A DNA stretch of 36,448 nucleotides, taken from the NCBI GenBank assembly GCA_003130835.1, contig QEXX01000089.1, positions 1-36,448 of the forward strand. The letters are read 5' to 3'. Made by a program: the position numbers and the translations under genes. Origin of the DNA: Anaerolineae bacterium. Its GTDB lineage: Bacteria; Chloroflexota; Anaerolineae; Anaerolineales; UBA4823. Below the pieces are notes generated by a model that made no database searches, had not been told where the DNA came from, and worked only from the letters and a program-made list of their open reading frames with translations. Shown here piece by piece: positions 8,803-17,943 of the stretch (positions are counted from its first letter, which is position 1; each line of letters opens with the position of its first letter).

Positions 8803-10590
8803 TTAAGATTTTTGCAAATCGGGCGGCAACACAACCTGAATATGCAACTCTTCCAACTGTTTTGCTTCTACAGGCGATGGTGCATCTGCCATCACATCTC
8901 TCGCTGCTTGATTTTTCGGAAAAGCAATCACTTCGCGAATATTGGGTTCACCAGCTAAAATCATGCAAATTCGGTCAATACCGGGTGCAATGCCGCCATG
9001 CGGAGGTGTTCCATACTCAAAGGCTTCTAGCATGTGACCAAATCGCTCTCGCGCCACAGCAAGGTCCAATCCAATCAATTTGAAGACCTTCTCCTGCAAT
9101 GCGCGATCATGGATTCGGATTGAGCCACCGCCTACTTCATAATTGTTTAATACCAAATCATATTGCTGCCCACGGGCTTTACTCGGATCTGTATCCAGGA
9201 GTGGAATATCCTCTGGCATTGGCGCAGTAAACAGATGGTGACTGGGATCCCATCTCTTTTCTTCTTCATTCCATACCACGTATGGGAAATCAATCACCCA
9301 GCAAAAAGCCAAAACGTTTTCATCAATCAAATTCAATTTTTCGGCTAGATGAACCCTTAAGCGGCCAAGTGACTCAAAGACAATTTCATCTTTATCGGCA
9401 ACAAAAACCAACAGGTCGCCTTCTTCGACTTGCATGCGTTGGAATAGAGCTGCTTGTAACTCAGACGAAAGGAATTTGACAAATGTTGAGCGAATTTCCC
9501 CCCCGCGTGGAAAGGCGATATAGGCTAATCCCTTCGCTCCGAATTGTTTCACGTATTCGGTTAATTCATCAATCTGTTTTCGAGTGTAATCTCCACAGCC
9601 CTTGACATTGATGCCCCGCACACTGCCACCACTGCGGATGGCTTGCTCAAAGACAGTAAAACCACAATTAGCAACGAGATCACTGACATTGACCAATTCT
9701 AGCCCGTAGCGCAAGTCAGGGTTGTCTTTTCCAAATCGTTCCATTGCTTCACGATAGGACAACCTTGGAAACGGCGAAGCCAATAGCCGCTTCTCTGGCA
9801 CAACGGTTGCCACCAATTTGGTGAACAAATCCTCGGTCAATTGCATTACATCTTCCCGTTCAACAAAAGACATTTCCAAATCCAACTGTGTGAACTCTGG
9901 TTGTCGATCGCCGCGTTGATCTTCATCACGAAAACAGCGTGCAATTTGAAAATAGCGTTCTACTCCAGCAACCATGAGCAATTGCTTGAGCTGTTGCGGG
10001 GATTGGGGCAATGCATAAAACTCACCTGGATGCAATCTTGACGGCACGAGATAATCGCGTGCCCCTTCAGGGGTTGTCTTAAATAAGATCGGCGTCTCAA
10101 TTTCCCAAAAGCCGCGCTCATCTAGGTAATCTCGAATAAATTTGACAACTCGGTGCCGCAACTCTAGGTTACGACGCATTTTCTCGCGCCGCAGGTCAAG
10201 ATAGCGGTATTTGAGGCGTGTATTTTCATCCGCTTCTTCGTCTTTGTTGATCAAGAACGGAGGCGTCTTGGCAGGGTTTAAGACACGCAGGGAATGGGCA
10301 TCAATTTCGATCTCACCTGTCGATAGAGAAGGGTTCTCTGCTCCAGCCGGGCGACGACGCACTATCCCTTCTACTTGAATCACCCACTCCATCCTGAGAA
10401 CATCGGCTGCACGGTGAGCATCCGCAGCAGTGTTTGAATCAAAGACGACCTGTGTGATTCCAAAACGGTCGCGCAAATCGATAAATGTAACTCCCCCATG
10501 ATCTCGCCGACGATGCACCCACCCAGCTAATCTTACCGTTTTCCCAACATCAGTGGTTCTTAATTCGCCACAAGTATGCGTTTTGTACAT
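8803..10590 (-). CDS. aspS: Aspartyl-tRNA synthetase, probably nondiscriminating
   Basis: A 595-residue class II synthetase of the bacterial type: N-terminal OB-fold anticodon-binding domain (1-110), class II core with motif 2 [19 protein letters not shown], a GAD-like insertion in the middle, and motif 3 [16 protein letters not shown] near the end. I chose the ATG at 10590 ([10 protein letters not shown]) because GGGAGAG lies just upstream; the longer reading adds nine unlikely residues. Residue 31 is His (RRRDHGG), and a Gly follows the RRRPAG turn near 82. These residues are associated with nondiscriminating enzymes that also charge tRNA-Asn for the GatCAB pathway. GatCAB genes are not in the window. 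It lies 23 bases after the cupin regulator gene, so the two are probably co-transcribed. Confidence 0.96.
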   Translation of the reverse strand: MYKTHTCGELRTTDVGKTVRLAGWVHRRRDHGGVTFIDLRDRFGITQVVFDSNTAADAHRAADVLRMEWVIQVEGIVRRRPAGAENPSLSTGEIEIDAHSLRVLNPAKTPPFLINKDEEADENTRLKYRYLDLRREKMRRNLELRHRVVKFIRDYLDERGFWEIETPILFKTTPEGARDYLVPSRLHPGEFYALPQSPQQLKQLLMVAGVERYFQIARCFRDEDQRGDRQPEFTQLDLEMSFVEREDVMQLTEDLFTKLVATVVPEKRLLASPFPRLSYREAMERFGKDNPDLRYGLELVNVSDLVANCGFTVFEQAIRSGGSVRGINVKGCGDYTRKQIDELTEYVKQFGAKGLAYIAFPRGGEIRSTFVKFLSSELQAALFQRMQVEEGDLLVFVADKDEIVFESLGRLRVHLAEKLNLIDENVLAFCWVIDFPYVVWNEEEKRWDPSHHLFTAPMPEDIPLLDTDPSKARGQQYDLVLNNYEVGGGSIRIHDRALQEKVFKLIGLDLAVARERFGHMLEAFEYGTPPHGGIAPGIDRICMILAGEPNIREVIAFPKNQAARDVMADAPSPVEAKQLEELHIQVVLPPDLQKS

Positions 10591-10613
10591 AACACTCTCC
10601 CATAAAAGTAAGT

Positions 10614-11234
10614 TCATGATGCGGAAAGCTCATCCAGAAACAAAACTTCCCCTTTCTGGATGTTCTCCGGCACGTCAAATAAGACAATTAAAGCTCGACA
10701 AGGCCCTTTTCCCGCATTGCGCCAGCGATGTTTCTGATGACCAAGAAATAAAAGGGTATCGCCGGCTTCCAGAAGGTATCGCTCTTGCTCCACTTCATAC
10801 TCAAGTTGCCCTTCCAAACAATAGACAAATTCATTGCCCGAATGTAACATCATGAAACGCCCACTGCCCCCTCCAGCTTCTAAGGTTAGCAAAAAAGGCT
10901 GGATTCCCCCTGAAAATTGTTCGCAAGCTAAGCCTTGCCAAGCCCCTCGGAGAAATGGGATTTGGATATTCTGGTCTCTTTTACAGAAAATCACCTTTTT
11001 TTGACAGACCCTATCCTGAAAAAAATGAGTTATGGAAACATTGAGCGCTTCGGCAATCTTATGCAGGGTGCTGATGGATGGAAGGGATACGTTGCGCTCG
11101 ATACGGCTTAGGGCATTAACCGAGATTCCACTGACTTTAGAAACAGCATGGAGAGATAATTTTCTTTCGATTCGCAAATTCTTGATGCGCGTGCCGATTG
11201 CAAATGTCAGTCCTGTCGTTTGCTTGCTTCCCAT
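10614..11234 (-). CDS. XRE-family regulator with C-terminal cupin
   Basis: A 206-residue cytosolic transcription factor. Residues 13-68 form a helix-turn-helix of the XRE/Cro type ([20 protein letters not shown]). Residues about 105-190 form a small beta-barrel cupin ([14 protein letters not shown], then [17 protein letters not shown]) that in this family senses a small metabolite. HQKHRW keeps histidines that could bind a metal or ligand. It is divergent from the ADP-forming acyl-CoA synthetase gene across a 184-base gap and lies directly upstream of aspS. Control of the synthetase gene, of itself and of aspS is a reasonable inference. The ligand is unknown. Confidence 0.88.
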   Translation of the reverse strand: MGSKQTTGLTFAIGTRIKNLRIERKLSLHAVSKVSGISVNALSRIERNVSLPSISTLHKIAEALNVSITHFFQDRVCQKKVIFCKRDQNIQIPFLRGAWQGLACEQFSGGIQPFLLTLEAGGGSGRFMMLHSGNEFVYCLEGQLEYEVEQERYLLEAGDTLLFLGHQKHRWRNAGKGPCRALIVLFDVPENIQKGEVLFLDELSAS

Positions 11235-11277
11235 AACTTGAGACCCAACCCAGCTAAATCAAAGAAACTAAATGAAT

Positions 11278-11283
11278 ATTATA
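11278..11283 (-). promoter_or_regulatory. -10 element of the cupin regulator/aspS operon
   Basis: TATAAT on the - strand, 43 bases before the regulator start codon, with transcription start expected near 11271. The hexamer 17 bases upstream (TCATAA) is a poor -35. A short inverted pair AACC/GGTT (11283-11296) next to it could be part of an operator, but it is too short to claim. Confidence 0.45.
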
Positions 11284-11338
11284 ACCCGAAATAGGTTGGT
11301 TTATGACGTTTGTAATTGGGATTAGAGAAAGATTATCC

Positions 11339-11366
11339 TTGTGAAATCTGTAACATATACTATACT
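11339..11366 (+). promoter_or_regulatory. Promoter of the acyl-CoA synthetase gene
   Basis: TTGTGA (11339-11344), a 16-base spacer and TATACT (11361-11366) give a good sigma-70 type promoter, with a start near 11373 and a leader of about 46 bases. It lies in the divergent intergenic region shared with the cupin regulator. The start codon at 11419 has a purine-rich AAGGGAAAGGGA just upstream. Confidence 0.6.
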
Positions 11367-11418
11367 GATTGTGAATAATCTTTTTCAATACTACTCTTAT
11401 CAATAAGGGAAAGGGACG

Positions 11419-14181
11419 ATGGATCGTACAGCTTTACCCACTTTCGACCCAGTTCACGATGTCTTACACTACGAAAAAAAACCGCTCGATGTATTATTTA
11501 CTCCAAAAAATGTTGCCCTCATCGGTGCAACCGAATCGCCCAATACCGTGGGACGAACGGTATTATGGAACTTAATCAGCAGCCCGTTCGGCGGAGCAGT
11601 TTTTCCTGTTAACCCAAAACGCTCCAGTGTCTTGGGGATTAAAGCGTATCCATCTATTCTGGATGTTCCCGAACCGGTTGATGTTGTCGTAGTAACCACC
11701 CCTGCTCCCACGATTCCGGAAATTATTCGGCAATCTGTCGAAGCAGGCGTGAAAGGCGCAATTATTATCTCCGCAGGCTTCAAAGAAATTGGGGCAGAAG
11801 GCGCCGAACTTGAACGTCAGATTCTCGAGCATGCGCGCCGTGGCAATATGCGGATTATTGGGCCAAACTGTTTAGGGGTCATGTGCCCGATCTCTGGCTT
11901 CAACGCCACCTTTGCTTCAACCATAGCCCCCAAAGGCTCGGTGGGTTTCATCAGCCAAAGTGGAGCATTATGCACCGCCGTTCTTGATTGGAGCTTGAAG
12001 GTCAATGTTGGCTTTAGCGCTTTTGTCTCGGTCGGCTCCATGCTAGACGTTGGATGGGGGGACTTGATTTACTATCTCGGTGATGACCCGAATACGGAAA
12101 GCATCGTCATTTATATGGAGACAATCGGCGATGCGCGTGCCTTTATTTCAGCGGCGCGCGAGGTCGCTTACATTAAGCCCATCATTGTCATCAAGCCAGG
12201 GCGCACCGCTGGAGCTGCCAAGGCTGCTGCCTCTCACACCGGTTCATTAACTGGCAGCGATGAGGTGCTGGAGGCTGCTTTCCGTCGCAGCGGCGTTTTG
12301 CGCGTTAATTCAATCGCTGAATTGTTCTATATGGCAGACGTATTGGCGAAACAACCTCGCCCAAAAGGCCCACGCTTGACCATCCTAACAAATGCCGGCG
12401 GACCGGGTGTTATCGCCACTGATGCCTTAATCATGAACGGTGGACAACTAGCTGAACTGAGCCAAGAGACTATGGAGGCTTTGGACCAAATCTTGCCGCC
12501 GGTTTGGAGCAAGAATAACCCAATTGACATCATCGGGGATGCCAGCCCAGAACGGTACGCCAAAGCCCTCGAAGTGGCCGCCAAAGACCCCAACAGCGAC
12601 GGTCTGCTGGTTATCTTGACTCCCCAGGCAATGACCGACCCAACCAAAACAGCCGAGCAATTAGTGCCCTATGCGCAAAGTTTAGGTAAACCAATTTTAG
12701 CCAGTTGGATGGGTGGCGAAGATGTCGAAGAAGGTTCGCGCATTTTAACTCGCGCCAAAATTCCGAATTTCCCTTATCCCGATACAGCCGCAAGAATGTT
12801 CAATTATATGGCTCAATTTGCTGAAAACCTCGCTAGCTTATATGAAACACCGCCGGCAAATAACACTGACATAACGGCTACTCTCAATAAAGAAGCTGCG
12901 GCAAAGCTAATTGATAAAGTTCGCCAGGAAGGTCGCACCTTACTGACAGAATTTGAGTCCAAACAAATCCTGAGTTACTACCAAATCCCAGTTGTTCAAA
13001 CCCTCATTGCTGAGACCGAAGATCAAGCCGTTCAATACGCCAATCAAATTGGTTATCCGGTTGTTCTGAAACTCCATTCGGAGACGATTACCCATAAAAC
13101 CGATGTTGGTGGCGTACAGTTGAATCTCCAATCGGAGGACGAAGTGCGCCAAGCCTTTCAGGCAATTAAGACATCCTTACATACGAAAGTTGGCGAAAAA
13201 TCCCCCGATGGCAAGCGTCATTTCTTAGGAGTAACCGTTCAACCCATGATTTCGCCTGAGGGCTACGAAGTTATCTTAGGCAGTAGTGTTGATCCTCAAT
13301 TTGGACCGGTCTTACTGTTTGGCTTGGGAGGTCAACTAGTAGAAATTTTCAAAGATCGTGCTCTTGGGCTTCCACCCCTCAACGCCACCTTAGCCAGACG
13401 CATGATGGAACAGACGAAAATCTACAAAGCCCTCAAGGGGGTGCGAGGCCGCAAGGCTGTTGACCTTGGCGCCTTAGAGCAATTGTTGGTGCGCTTTAGT
13501 CGCTTGGTCACCGATAATTTATGGATCAAGGAAATTGACATCAATCCTCTCTTAGTCTCTCCGGATCGAATTGTAGCCCTTGATGCACGCGTTGTAATTC
13601 ACGATCCCTACCTTAGCGAACAGCAGTTACCTAAACTAGCCATTCGCCCCTACCCAACCCAGTATGTGACCACCTGGACAGATAAATTCAACTGCACCTA
13701 TACAATTCGACCAACCTTGCCTGAGGACGAACCTCTCCTAGTTAAGTTCCATGAAAATCTGTCTGATCGCACTGTCTATCTGCGCTACTTGCACCCCATG
13801 CTGTTGAGCCAACGCGCTGCTCACGAGCGCTTAGCCCGCATCTGTCACGGAGATTATGATCGGGAGATCACCCTGGTTGTTGAACGGGAAGAATGTGAAA
13901 GTGGTGAAAGACGAATTGTAGGAGCAGGACGCCTAAGCAAAATCCACTCCCTTGATGAAGCCCGCTTTAGTATCCTCATCAGCGATTTATACCAAGGAAA
14001 GGGGATCGGGACAGAGCTAATGAAACAAATCCTTCGCGTAGCAAAGGAAGAAAAGTTACGCCGCATTGAGGCAATTATTACACCCGACAATGAGGCAATG
14101 AAACACTTATTTACGAAAATGGGTTTCAACATCCGTCCAATCAACGAACATAAACATCTCTGCGCTGAAATGTTTCTATAA
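11419..14181 (+). CDS. ADP-forming acyl-CoA synthetase fused to GNAT acetyltransferase
   Basis: A 920-residue multidomain protein. In order: CoA-binding Rossmann domain (about 25-125, [11 protein letters not shown]), succinyl-CoA-ligase-like domain (about 150-300, [21 protein letters not shown]), a flavodoxin-like second ligase domain (about 315-460, [13 protein letters not shown]), an ATP-grasp domain (about 490-730), and a C-terminal GNAT domain (about 760-920) with the acetyl-CoA loop QGKGIG at 859-864. His273 in [11 protein letters not shown] is the likely phosphorylated histidine. The ligase part interconverts acyl-CoA, ADP and phosphate with acid, CoA and ATP, an energy-saving step in fermenters. 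The same architecture is known from Pat-type protein lysine acetyltransferases, in which the ligase part can be inactive. Here the histidine is kept, so ligase activity is plausible. Confidence 0.9.
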   Translation: MDRTALPTFDPVHDVLHYEKKPLDVLFTPKNVALIGATESPNTVGRTVLWNLISSPFGGAVFPVNPKRSSVLGIKAYPSILDVPEPVDVVVVTTPAPTIPEIIRQSVEAGVKGAIIISAGFKEIGAEGAELERQILEHARRGNMRIIGPNCLGVMCPISGFNATFASTIAPKGSVGFISQSGALCTAVLDWSLKVNVGFSAFVSVGSMLDVGWGDLIYYLGDDPNTESIVIYMETIGDARAFISAAREVAYIKPIIVIKPGRTAGAAKAAASHTGSLTGSDEVLEAAFRRSGVLRVNSIAELFYMADVLAKQPRPKGPRLTILTNAGGPGVIATDALIMNGGQLAELSQETMEALDQILPPVWSKNNPIDIIGDASPERYAKALEVAAKDPNSDGLLVILTPQAMTDPTKTAEQLVPYAQSLGKPILASWMGGEDVEEGSRILTRAKIPNFPYPDTAARMFNYMAQFAENLASLYETPPANNTDITATLNKEAAAKLIDKVRQEGRTLLTEFESKQILSYYQIPVVQTLIAETEDQAVQYANQIGYPVVLKLHSETITHKTDVGGVQLNLQSEDEVRQAFQAIKTSLHTKVGEKSPDGKRHFLGVTVQPMISPEGYEVILGSSVDPQFGPVLLFGLGGQLVEIFKDRALGLPPLNATLARRMMEQTKIYKALKGVRGRKAVDLGALEQLLVRFSRLVTDNLWIKEIDINPLLVSPDRIVALDARVVIHDPYLSEQQLPKLAIRPYPTQYVTTWTDKFNCTYTIRPTLPEDEPLLVKFHENLSDRTVYLRYLHPMLLSQRAAHERLARICHGDYDREITLVVEREECESGERRIVGAGRLSKIHSLDEARFSILISDLYQGKGIGTELMKQILRVAKEEKLRRIEAIITPDNEAMKHLFTKMGFNIRPINEHKHLCAEMFL

Positions 14182-14212
14182 ACATCGTTGCCTAAACATC
14201 GCCCTTATATGG

Positions 14213-14247
14213 GACGGGTTCTCTTCAAACAGAGAACCCGTCTCTTT
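14213..14247 (+). terminator. Intrinsic terminator after the acyl-CoA synthetase gene
   Basis: GACGGGTTCTC (14213-14223) pairs perfectly over 11 bases with GAGAACCCGTC (14232-14242), with an eight-base loop and TCTTTA after the stem. It lies 31 bases after the stop codon. Confidence 0.85.
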
Positions 14248-14370
14248 ATAGACCCAGACAAACCTAGATTTCTCTCATAACATCACCCGTTTTTTATTTT
14301 CTAATCACCCATCCAATACATGGCTTCGTTTCTTTGAGTGATAAAATTGCTCCGGCTGTTCTGACGGTTT

Positions 14371-14397
14371 TTTCAGGGTGACCAAGAGTCCCTGAAA
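14371..14397. repeat. Inverted repeat upstream of the adaptor gene
   Basis: TTTCAGGG (14371-14378) and CCCTGAAA (14390-14397) form a perfect 8-base inverted repeat with an 11-base centre, 50 bases before the adaptor start codon. It could be an operator or a leader hairpin. The rest of the 14248-14447 gap shows no recognisable element. Confidence 0.4.
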
Positions 14398-14447
14398 CAT
14401 CGGCGAACACCGGCTGAATTAATTATGAAACTGCTTAGGAGTTTAGG

Positions 14448-15605
14448 ATGGATTTGATAAAGAAGTATTTATCTTACGCTTTTGGACTAGCGATTTTGCT
14501 AAGCCTAAGCGCTTGTGCAAATTCTTCTTCTACTGGCTTAACACAATCCACAAGCGCGGATACCGCTTTGGTCAAAACTACAGATCAGATAATCGTAGAG
14601 GGCAAAATTGTTCCGAAAACATTTGTAAACCTCTCCTTTCAAGTTAGCGGCAAAGTTAGTGAAATCCACGTCAAAGAAGGTGATCAAGTCAAAAAAGGGG
14701 ATGTCCTGATCAGGTTGGGGAATCGCGCAGAAGCCGAAGCCGAAGTTGCTCGCGCCGAATTAGACGTTCTCAACGCACGCCAAGCGCTGGATAATCTCAT
14801 CAAAGATCATCTCATCCAACGTGCCAGAGCCCTCGAAGCGGTTGCCAGAGCCAACGAAAAGGTGCGCGATGCAAAATATCAACTAGACAATTTTACCGTT
14901 CCGCAGAATCAACAAGGCCTAAACGCTGTAGAGGCAGTCAAACTAATGGAAGAACGCTTAGATCAAGCTCGCCTCGCCTTCGAGCCTTATAAAAACGATT
15001 CATTACTCAACGAAACCCGTAAAAAACTCAAGGAAGCACTAGATAACGCCCAGAGCGACTATAACGCAGCAGTCAAAAGGCTTAATTACGAGGTGGAACT
15101 CGAAGCTGCCCAAGCTGAATTAAACCAAGCCCTCGATCAATGGGAAACCATCAAGGATGGTCCCGACCCAGATCAACTGGAACTTGCCCAAGCGCGCGTT
15201 AAAGCTACAGAACAAGCGCTGCAAGCCGCACAAACCCGCTTAGAGAACTTAGAGCTTCGAGCCACGATTGATGGGACGGTAGCCAAAATTGATTTAGTAG
15301 TTGGCAGTCAAGTGTCTCCTAATGTGGTGGTTATTACCCTAGCGGACTTCTCTGCTTGGTATGTAGAGACAAATAATCTCACTGAGCTTGAAGTGGTGAA
15401 GATTGAACCCGCACAATCGGTTCTAATTGTTCCCGATGCACTGCCTGAACGAACTTTGCAAGGGAAAGTGGAAAAGGTAAGTCAAGTTTTTGAGGAGAAA
15501 AACGGAGATATTACCTATACCACCAAAATCCTCTTAGTGGATAGCGATCCTCGTCTGCGCTGGGGGATGACAGTTTTAATAACATTCCAAAACGAAGAAA
15601 AGTAG
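14448..15605 (+). CDS. Efflux-type periplasmic adaptor lipoprotein (HlyD/MacA-like)
   Basis: A 385-residue exported lipoprotein. A signal sequence (LAILLSLSAC) ends in a lipobox with the acylated Cys23, followed by a Ser/Thr-rich spacer. A biotinyl/lipoyl-like half-motif (SGKVSEIHVKEGDQVKKGDV) is at about 68-87. A long Ala/Glu/Lys/Gln-rich coiled coil covers about 90-265. The second lipoyl half (LRATIDGTVAKIDLVVGSQV) and a beta-barrel follow. Such proteins link an inner-membrane pump (usually MacB-type ABC or RND) to other envelope parts. Unusually, no pump or ABC gene follows; the next gene is a cell-wall peptidase. TAGGAG lies upstream of the ATG. Its partner must be encoded elsewhere. Confidence 0.85.
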   Translation: MDLIKKYLSYAFGLAILLSLSACANSSSTGLTQSTSADTALVKTTDQIIVEGKIVPKTFVNLSFQVSGKVSEIHVKEGDQVKKGDVLIRLGNRAEAEAEVARAELDVLNARQALDNLIKDHLIQRARALEAVARANEKVRDAKYQLDNFTVPQNQQGLNAVEAVKLMEERLDQARLAFEPYKNDSLLNETRKKLKEALDNAQSDYNAAVKRLNYEVELEAAQAELNQALDQWETIKDGPDPDQLELAQARVKATEQALQAAQTRLENLELRATIDGTVAKIDLVVGSQVSPNVVVITLADFSAWYVETNNLTELEVVKIEPAQSVLIVPDALPERTLQGKVEKVSQVFEEKNGDITYTTKILLVDSDPRLRWGMTVLITFQNEEK

Positions 15606-15657
15606 TTTAAAATCCGAGGTATCCTATTGGCATTCAAGCTTGTTTGTGGAGGTATTC

Positions 15658-16767
15658 TTGCTTAGCATACAGAAATTTACCAAAATGCTTGGCTTATTTC
15701 TGCTCAACGGGGTTGTTCTTGTAGCGGTGAGTTGCGCAATTTATTTGGGTTGGTTACGCCTTACTCATCAATCGTTTCCTGTGTTAGCATCCGACGCGAC
15801 CCCCGTAGAGAGCGCATCGGCCCCATCATTTTCAACAAGTTCGGAGCCAATCCCACCCTCTCTGCCCAATGCCAACCCACAACAACAATTTGCTGAACGA
15901 ACGATCTCCCGTCACGCAACCTATTTCACGATTATCCCTGATCGATCTTCAACAGATGTCATTACCTATACAGTCAAATCGGGAGACACCCTTTTCACGA
16001 TCGCTGAACGGTATAAAATCCAACCAGCCACGCTATTATGGGGCAACTACGAGGTACTACAAGATAACCCTCATTTCCTAAAACCCGGGCAAGTATTAAA
16101 TATCCTTCCGGTAGATGGCACATACTATCAATGGCAAGAAGGGGACACCATTGAAAAAGTAGCTCAATTCTTCAAAACAGATGCAAACAAAATCGTGGAA
16201 TTTACCGGAAACAATATTGATCTTACAAAAATCAACGAACCGAATTCGGGGATTGAACCCGGCACTTGGATCGTTGTTCCAGGGGGCAAACGCGCAATTA
16301 AAGATTGGGGACCTCCAGCAATCACCCGCAAAAACCCGGCTTCGGCGCGTTTTTATGGCTCCGGTTCATGTGGCGAAGTTTACGAAGGCGCAGTAGGATC
16401 AGGCAGTTTCGTTTGGCCGACAACCGAACGCACCATTTCAGGTTATCAGTATGATCCAGTCGTCCATCCCGCCATTGACATCGCAGGACAGATCGGCAAT
16501 CCGGTCTTTGCCGTAGATACAGGGGTGGTGGTTTACTCGGGTTGGAGCGACTTCGGTTATGGTTACCTCATTGTGGTTGACCATGGAAACGGCTGGCAAT
16601 CTGCTTACGCTCACTTGAATTCCGTTGCTGCTGGTTGTGGAGTCAGTGTCTTTCGCGGGGGCGCTATCGCAACCTTAGGCAATTCCGGTAACTCAACCGG
16701 ACCTCACCTTCACTTTGAATTAATTTACAATGGAGTAAAAGTCAACCCGCTTGAATTTATACAATAA
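15658..16767 (+). CDS. Membrane-anchored LysM/M23 family peptidase
   Basis: A 369-residue cell-wall hydrolase. An N-terminal membrane anchor (about 12-35) is followed by a Ser/Pro-rich linker, a clear LysM domain (YTVKSGDTLFTIAERYKI, about 103-150), a second weaker LysM (about 154-208), and a C-terminal M23 (lysostaphin-like) peptidase domain. The zinc ligands are His270 and Asp274 (HPAIDIAG), with the HLHFE motif (350-354) supplying further histidines, so the enzyme is probably active. I chose the TTG at 15658 because GGAGGT lies five bases upstream; an ATG nine codons later is possible. It probably cleaves peptidoglycan cross-links outside the membrane. It follows the adaptor gene by 52 bases. 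Confidence 0.88.
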   Translation: MLSIQKFTKMLGLFLLNGVVLVAVSCAIYLGWLRLTHQSFPVLASDATPVESASAPSFSTSSEPIPPSLPNANPQQQFAERTISRHATYFTIIPDRSSTDVITYTVKSGDTLFTIAERYKIQPATLLWGNYEVLQDNPHFLKPGQVLNILPVDGTYYQWQEGDTIEKVAQFFKTDANKIVEFTGNNIDLTKINEPNSGIEPGTWIVVPGGKRAIKDWGPPAITRKNPASARFYGSGSCGEVYEGAVGSGSFVWPTTERTISGYQYDPVVHPAIDIAGQIGNPVFAVDTGVVVYSGWSDFGYGYLIVVDHGNGWQSAYAHLNSVAAGCGVSVFRGGAIATLGNSGNSTGPHLHFELIYNGVKVNPLEFIQ

Positions 16768-16871
16768 TCACAATGGACTGTTTTGATCTGGATAAGAATT
16801 CTCTTTTTTCATCTGCATAATTTTGGATAATCGAGTACAATTCTTTATATCCTAAATTTGGAGGTTCCCAA

Positions 16872-17183
16872 ATGTCTAATCAATATTCGTCCGAAATCAC
16901 CAGCGATGACAAATTATGGGCAGCGTTGGGTTACATTTTCTCTCCCCTTATCCCAATTATCCTGCTCCTTATGGAAGATAAGAAAAATCGACCTTTCATC
17001 AAATTTCATGCAGTTCAATCTATTGCAGCACTTGTCGTGATCTTTATCCTTGCCACCGTAACCTTCGGCTGTGGTTCAATTGTTGTCCTCGCCATGTTTT
17101 ACTGGGCATATAAAGCTTACCAAGGCGAATACGTCGAAATTCCTGTCATTACGAATTTCATTAAGAACCAGGGTTGGGTCTAG
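16872..17183 (+). CDS. DUF4870-type small membrane protein
   Basis: A 103-residue protein with three hydrophobic segments. A polar start (SDDKLWAALGYIFS) is followed by the conserved pattern of an acidic/basic patch and FIKFHAVQSI, then two more membrane helices and an amphipathic end. This pattern matches the DUF4870 family, whose function is unknown. GGAGG lies nine bases before the ATG. A strong terminator follows at once, so it is probably a single-gene unit or the end of the peptidase transcript. Confidence 0.8.
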   Translation: MSNQYSSEITSDDKLWAALGYIFSPLIPIILLLMEDKKNRPFIKFHAVQSIAALVVIFILATVTFGCGSIVVLAMFYWAYKAYQGEYVEIPVITNFIKNQGWV

Positions 17184-17189
17184 ATGAAA

Positions 17190-17223
17190 GCAGGGCTTTT
17201 CAATATCGGAAAGCCCTGCTTTT
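17190..17223 (+). terminator. Intrinsic terminator after the DUF4870 gene
   Basis: GCAGGGCTTT (17190-17199) pairs perfectly with AAAGCCCTGC (17210-17219), followed by TTTT. It begins six bases after the stop codon and separates this gene from the glycine riboswitch operon. Confidence 0.88.
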
Positions 17224-17257
17224 GTGCCTCAACCTACACAAAGCCAACGATTTATTA

Positions 17258-17263
17258 TATAAT
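17258..17263 (+). promoter_or_regulatory. -10 element of the gcv operon
   Basis: A consensus TATAAT lies about 20 bases before the first riboswitch aptamer. No good -35 hexamer is seen. The transcript would begin near 17270, just before the 5' strand of aptamer 1. Confidence 0.5.
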
Positions 17264-17283
17264 CCACAGTAGAAAGTGAATAA

Positions 17284-17480
17284 CACTGCAGGGGAGAGGC
17301 TCAAGAATGAGCGCCGAAGGGGCAAGTTCAGTCGATCGGCTAGCTGAACGAAACTCTCAGGCAAAAGGACCTTGCAGTAGTATCCTCTGGAAAGCCCAGC
17401 TAGACTTCCTCTCTAGTTGGCACCGACGGGGCAAACGGAAATTCAGGTTCCGTGAATCTCTCAGGTCGATACGACAGAGG
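17284..17480 (+). promoter_or_regulatory. Tandem glycine riboswitch
   Basis: Two glycine aptamers sit in tandem upstream of glycine-cleavage genes. Aptamer 1 (about 17284-17379) is closed by ACTGCAGGG against CCTTGCAGT. It contains the conserved GCCGAAGGGGCAA and AACTCTCAGGCAAAAGGAC blocks. Aptamer 2 (about 17383-17480) is closed by CCTCTG against CAGAGG and contains CACCGACGGGGCAA and TCTCAGGTCGATACGACAG. The two are joined by a short linker, as in known tandem glycine riboswitches. The 3' closing strand of aptamer 2 overlaps the first three bases of the downstream terminator stem. Glycine binding should therefore hinder the terminator and turn the genes on. Confidence 0.95.
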
Positions 17481-17510
17481 CGCACGAAGGATTTTCGTGC
17501 GCCTTTTTCT
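17478..17510 (+). terminator. Riboswitch expression-platform terminator
   Basis: AGGCGCACGAA (17478-17488) pairs over 11 bases with TTCGTGCGCCT (17494-17504) around a five-base loop, followed by TTTTCT. It lies between the second aptamer and gcvH, and its first bases overlap the aptamer 2 closing stem. This is the expected layout for regulated termination. Confidence 0.9.
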
Positions 17511-17545
17511 ATGATCATCCCAAACAAATTTTTCAGGAGGTACCC

Positions 17546-17935
17546 ATGAATATCCCATCTGACTTGAAATATACGAAAAATGACGAATGGATACGCGTCG
17601 AAGGGACTCAAGGCACCATTGGCATTACCGATTATGCCCAAAGCCAGCTCTCCGATATCGTCTTTGTTGAGATCCTCGTCAACGAAGGAGATGAAGTGAA
17701 ACAAGGGGAGACTTGCGCCACTGTAGAAAGTGTAAAGGCTGCTGCCGATGTATATATGCCCGTTAGTGGAAAAGTGATCGCTACGAACCAATCACTGCCC
17801 GATAAGCCAGAAACCATCAACAGCGACCCTTATGGCGAAGCTTGGATGGTTAAGATTGAAATAACAAATCCTTCAGAAGTCGATCAACTTTTGGATGCCG
17901 CTGCGTATCAAGCCCATTTAGCAGAAAAAGAGTAG
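17546..17935 (+). CDS. gcvH: Glycine cleavage system H protein
   Basis: A 129-residue lipoyl carrier that shuttles the aminomethyl group between the P, T and L proteins of the glycine cleavage complex. Lys64 in ATVESVKAAADVY is the lipoylation site. The flanking NEGDEVKQGE and MPVSGKV turns complete the lipoyl fold. Length is normal. CAGGAGGT lies just before the ATG. It is the first gene after the glycine riboswitch and lies eight bases before gcvPA. Confidence 0.97.
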   Translation: MNIPSDLKYTKNDEWIRVEGTQGTIGITDYAQSQLSDIVFVEILVNEGDEVKQGETCATVESVKAAADVYMPVSGKVIATNQSLPDKPETINSDPYGEAWMVKIEITNPSEVDQLLDAAAYQAHLAEKE

Positions 17936-17943
17936 GAGGAGCG

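Noticed and set aside
17307-17549. An 80-codon + strand open frame and a 144-codon - strand frame
   Set aside because: Both cover the glycine riboswitch and its terminator; the base pairing explains the sequence.
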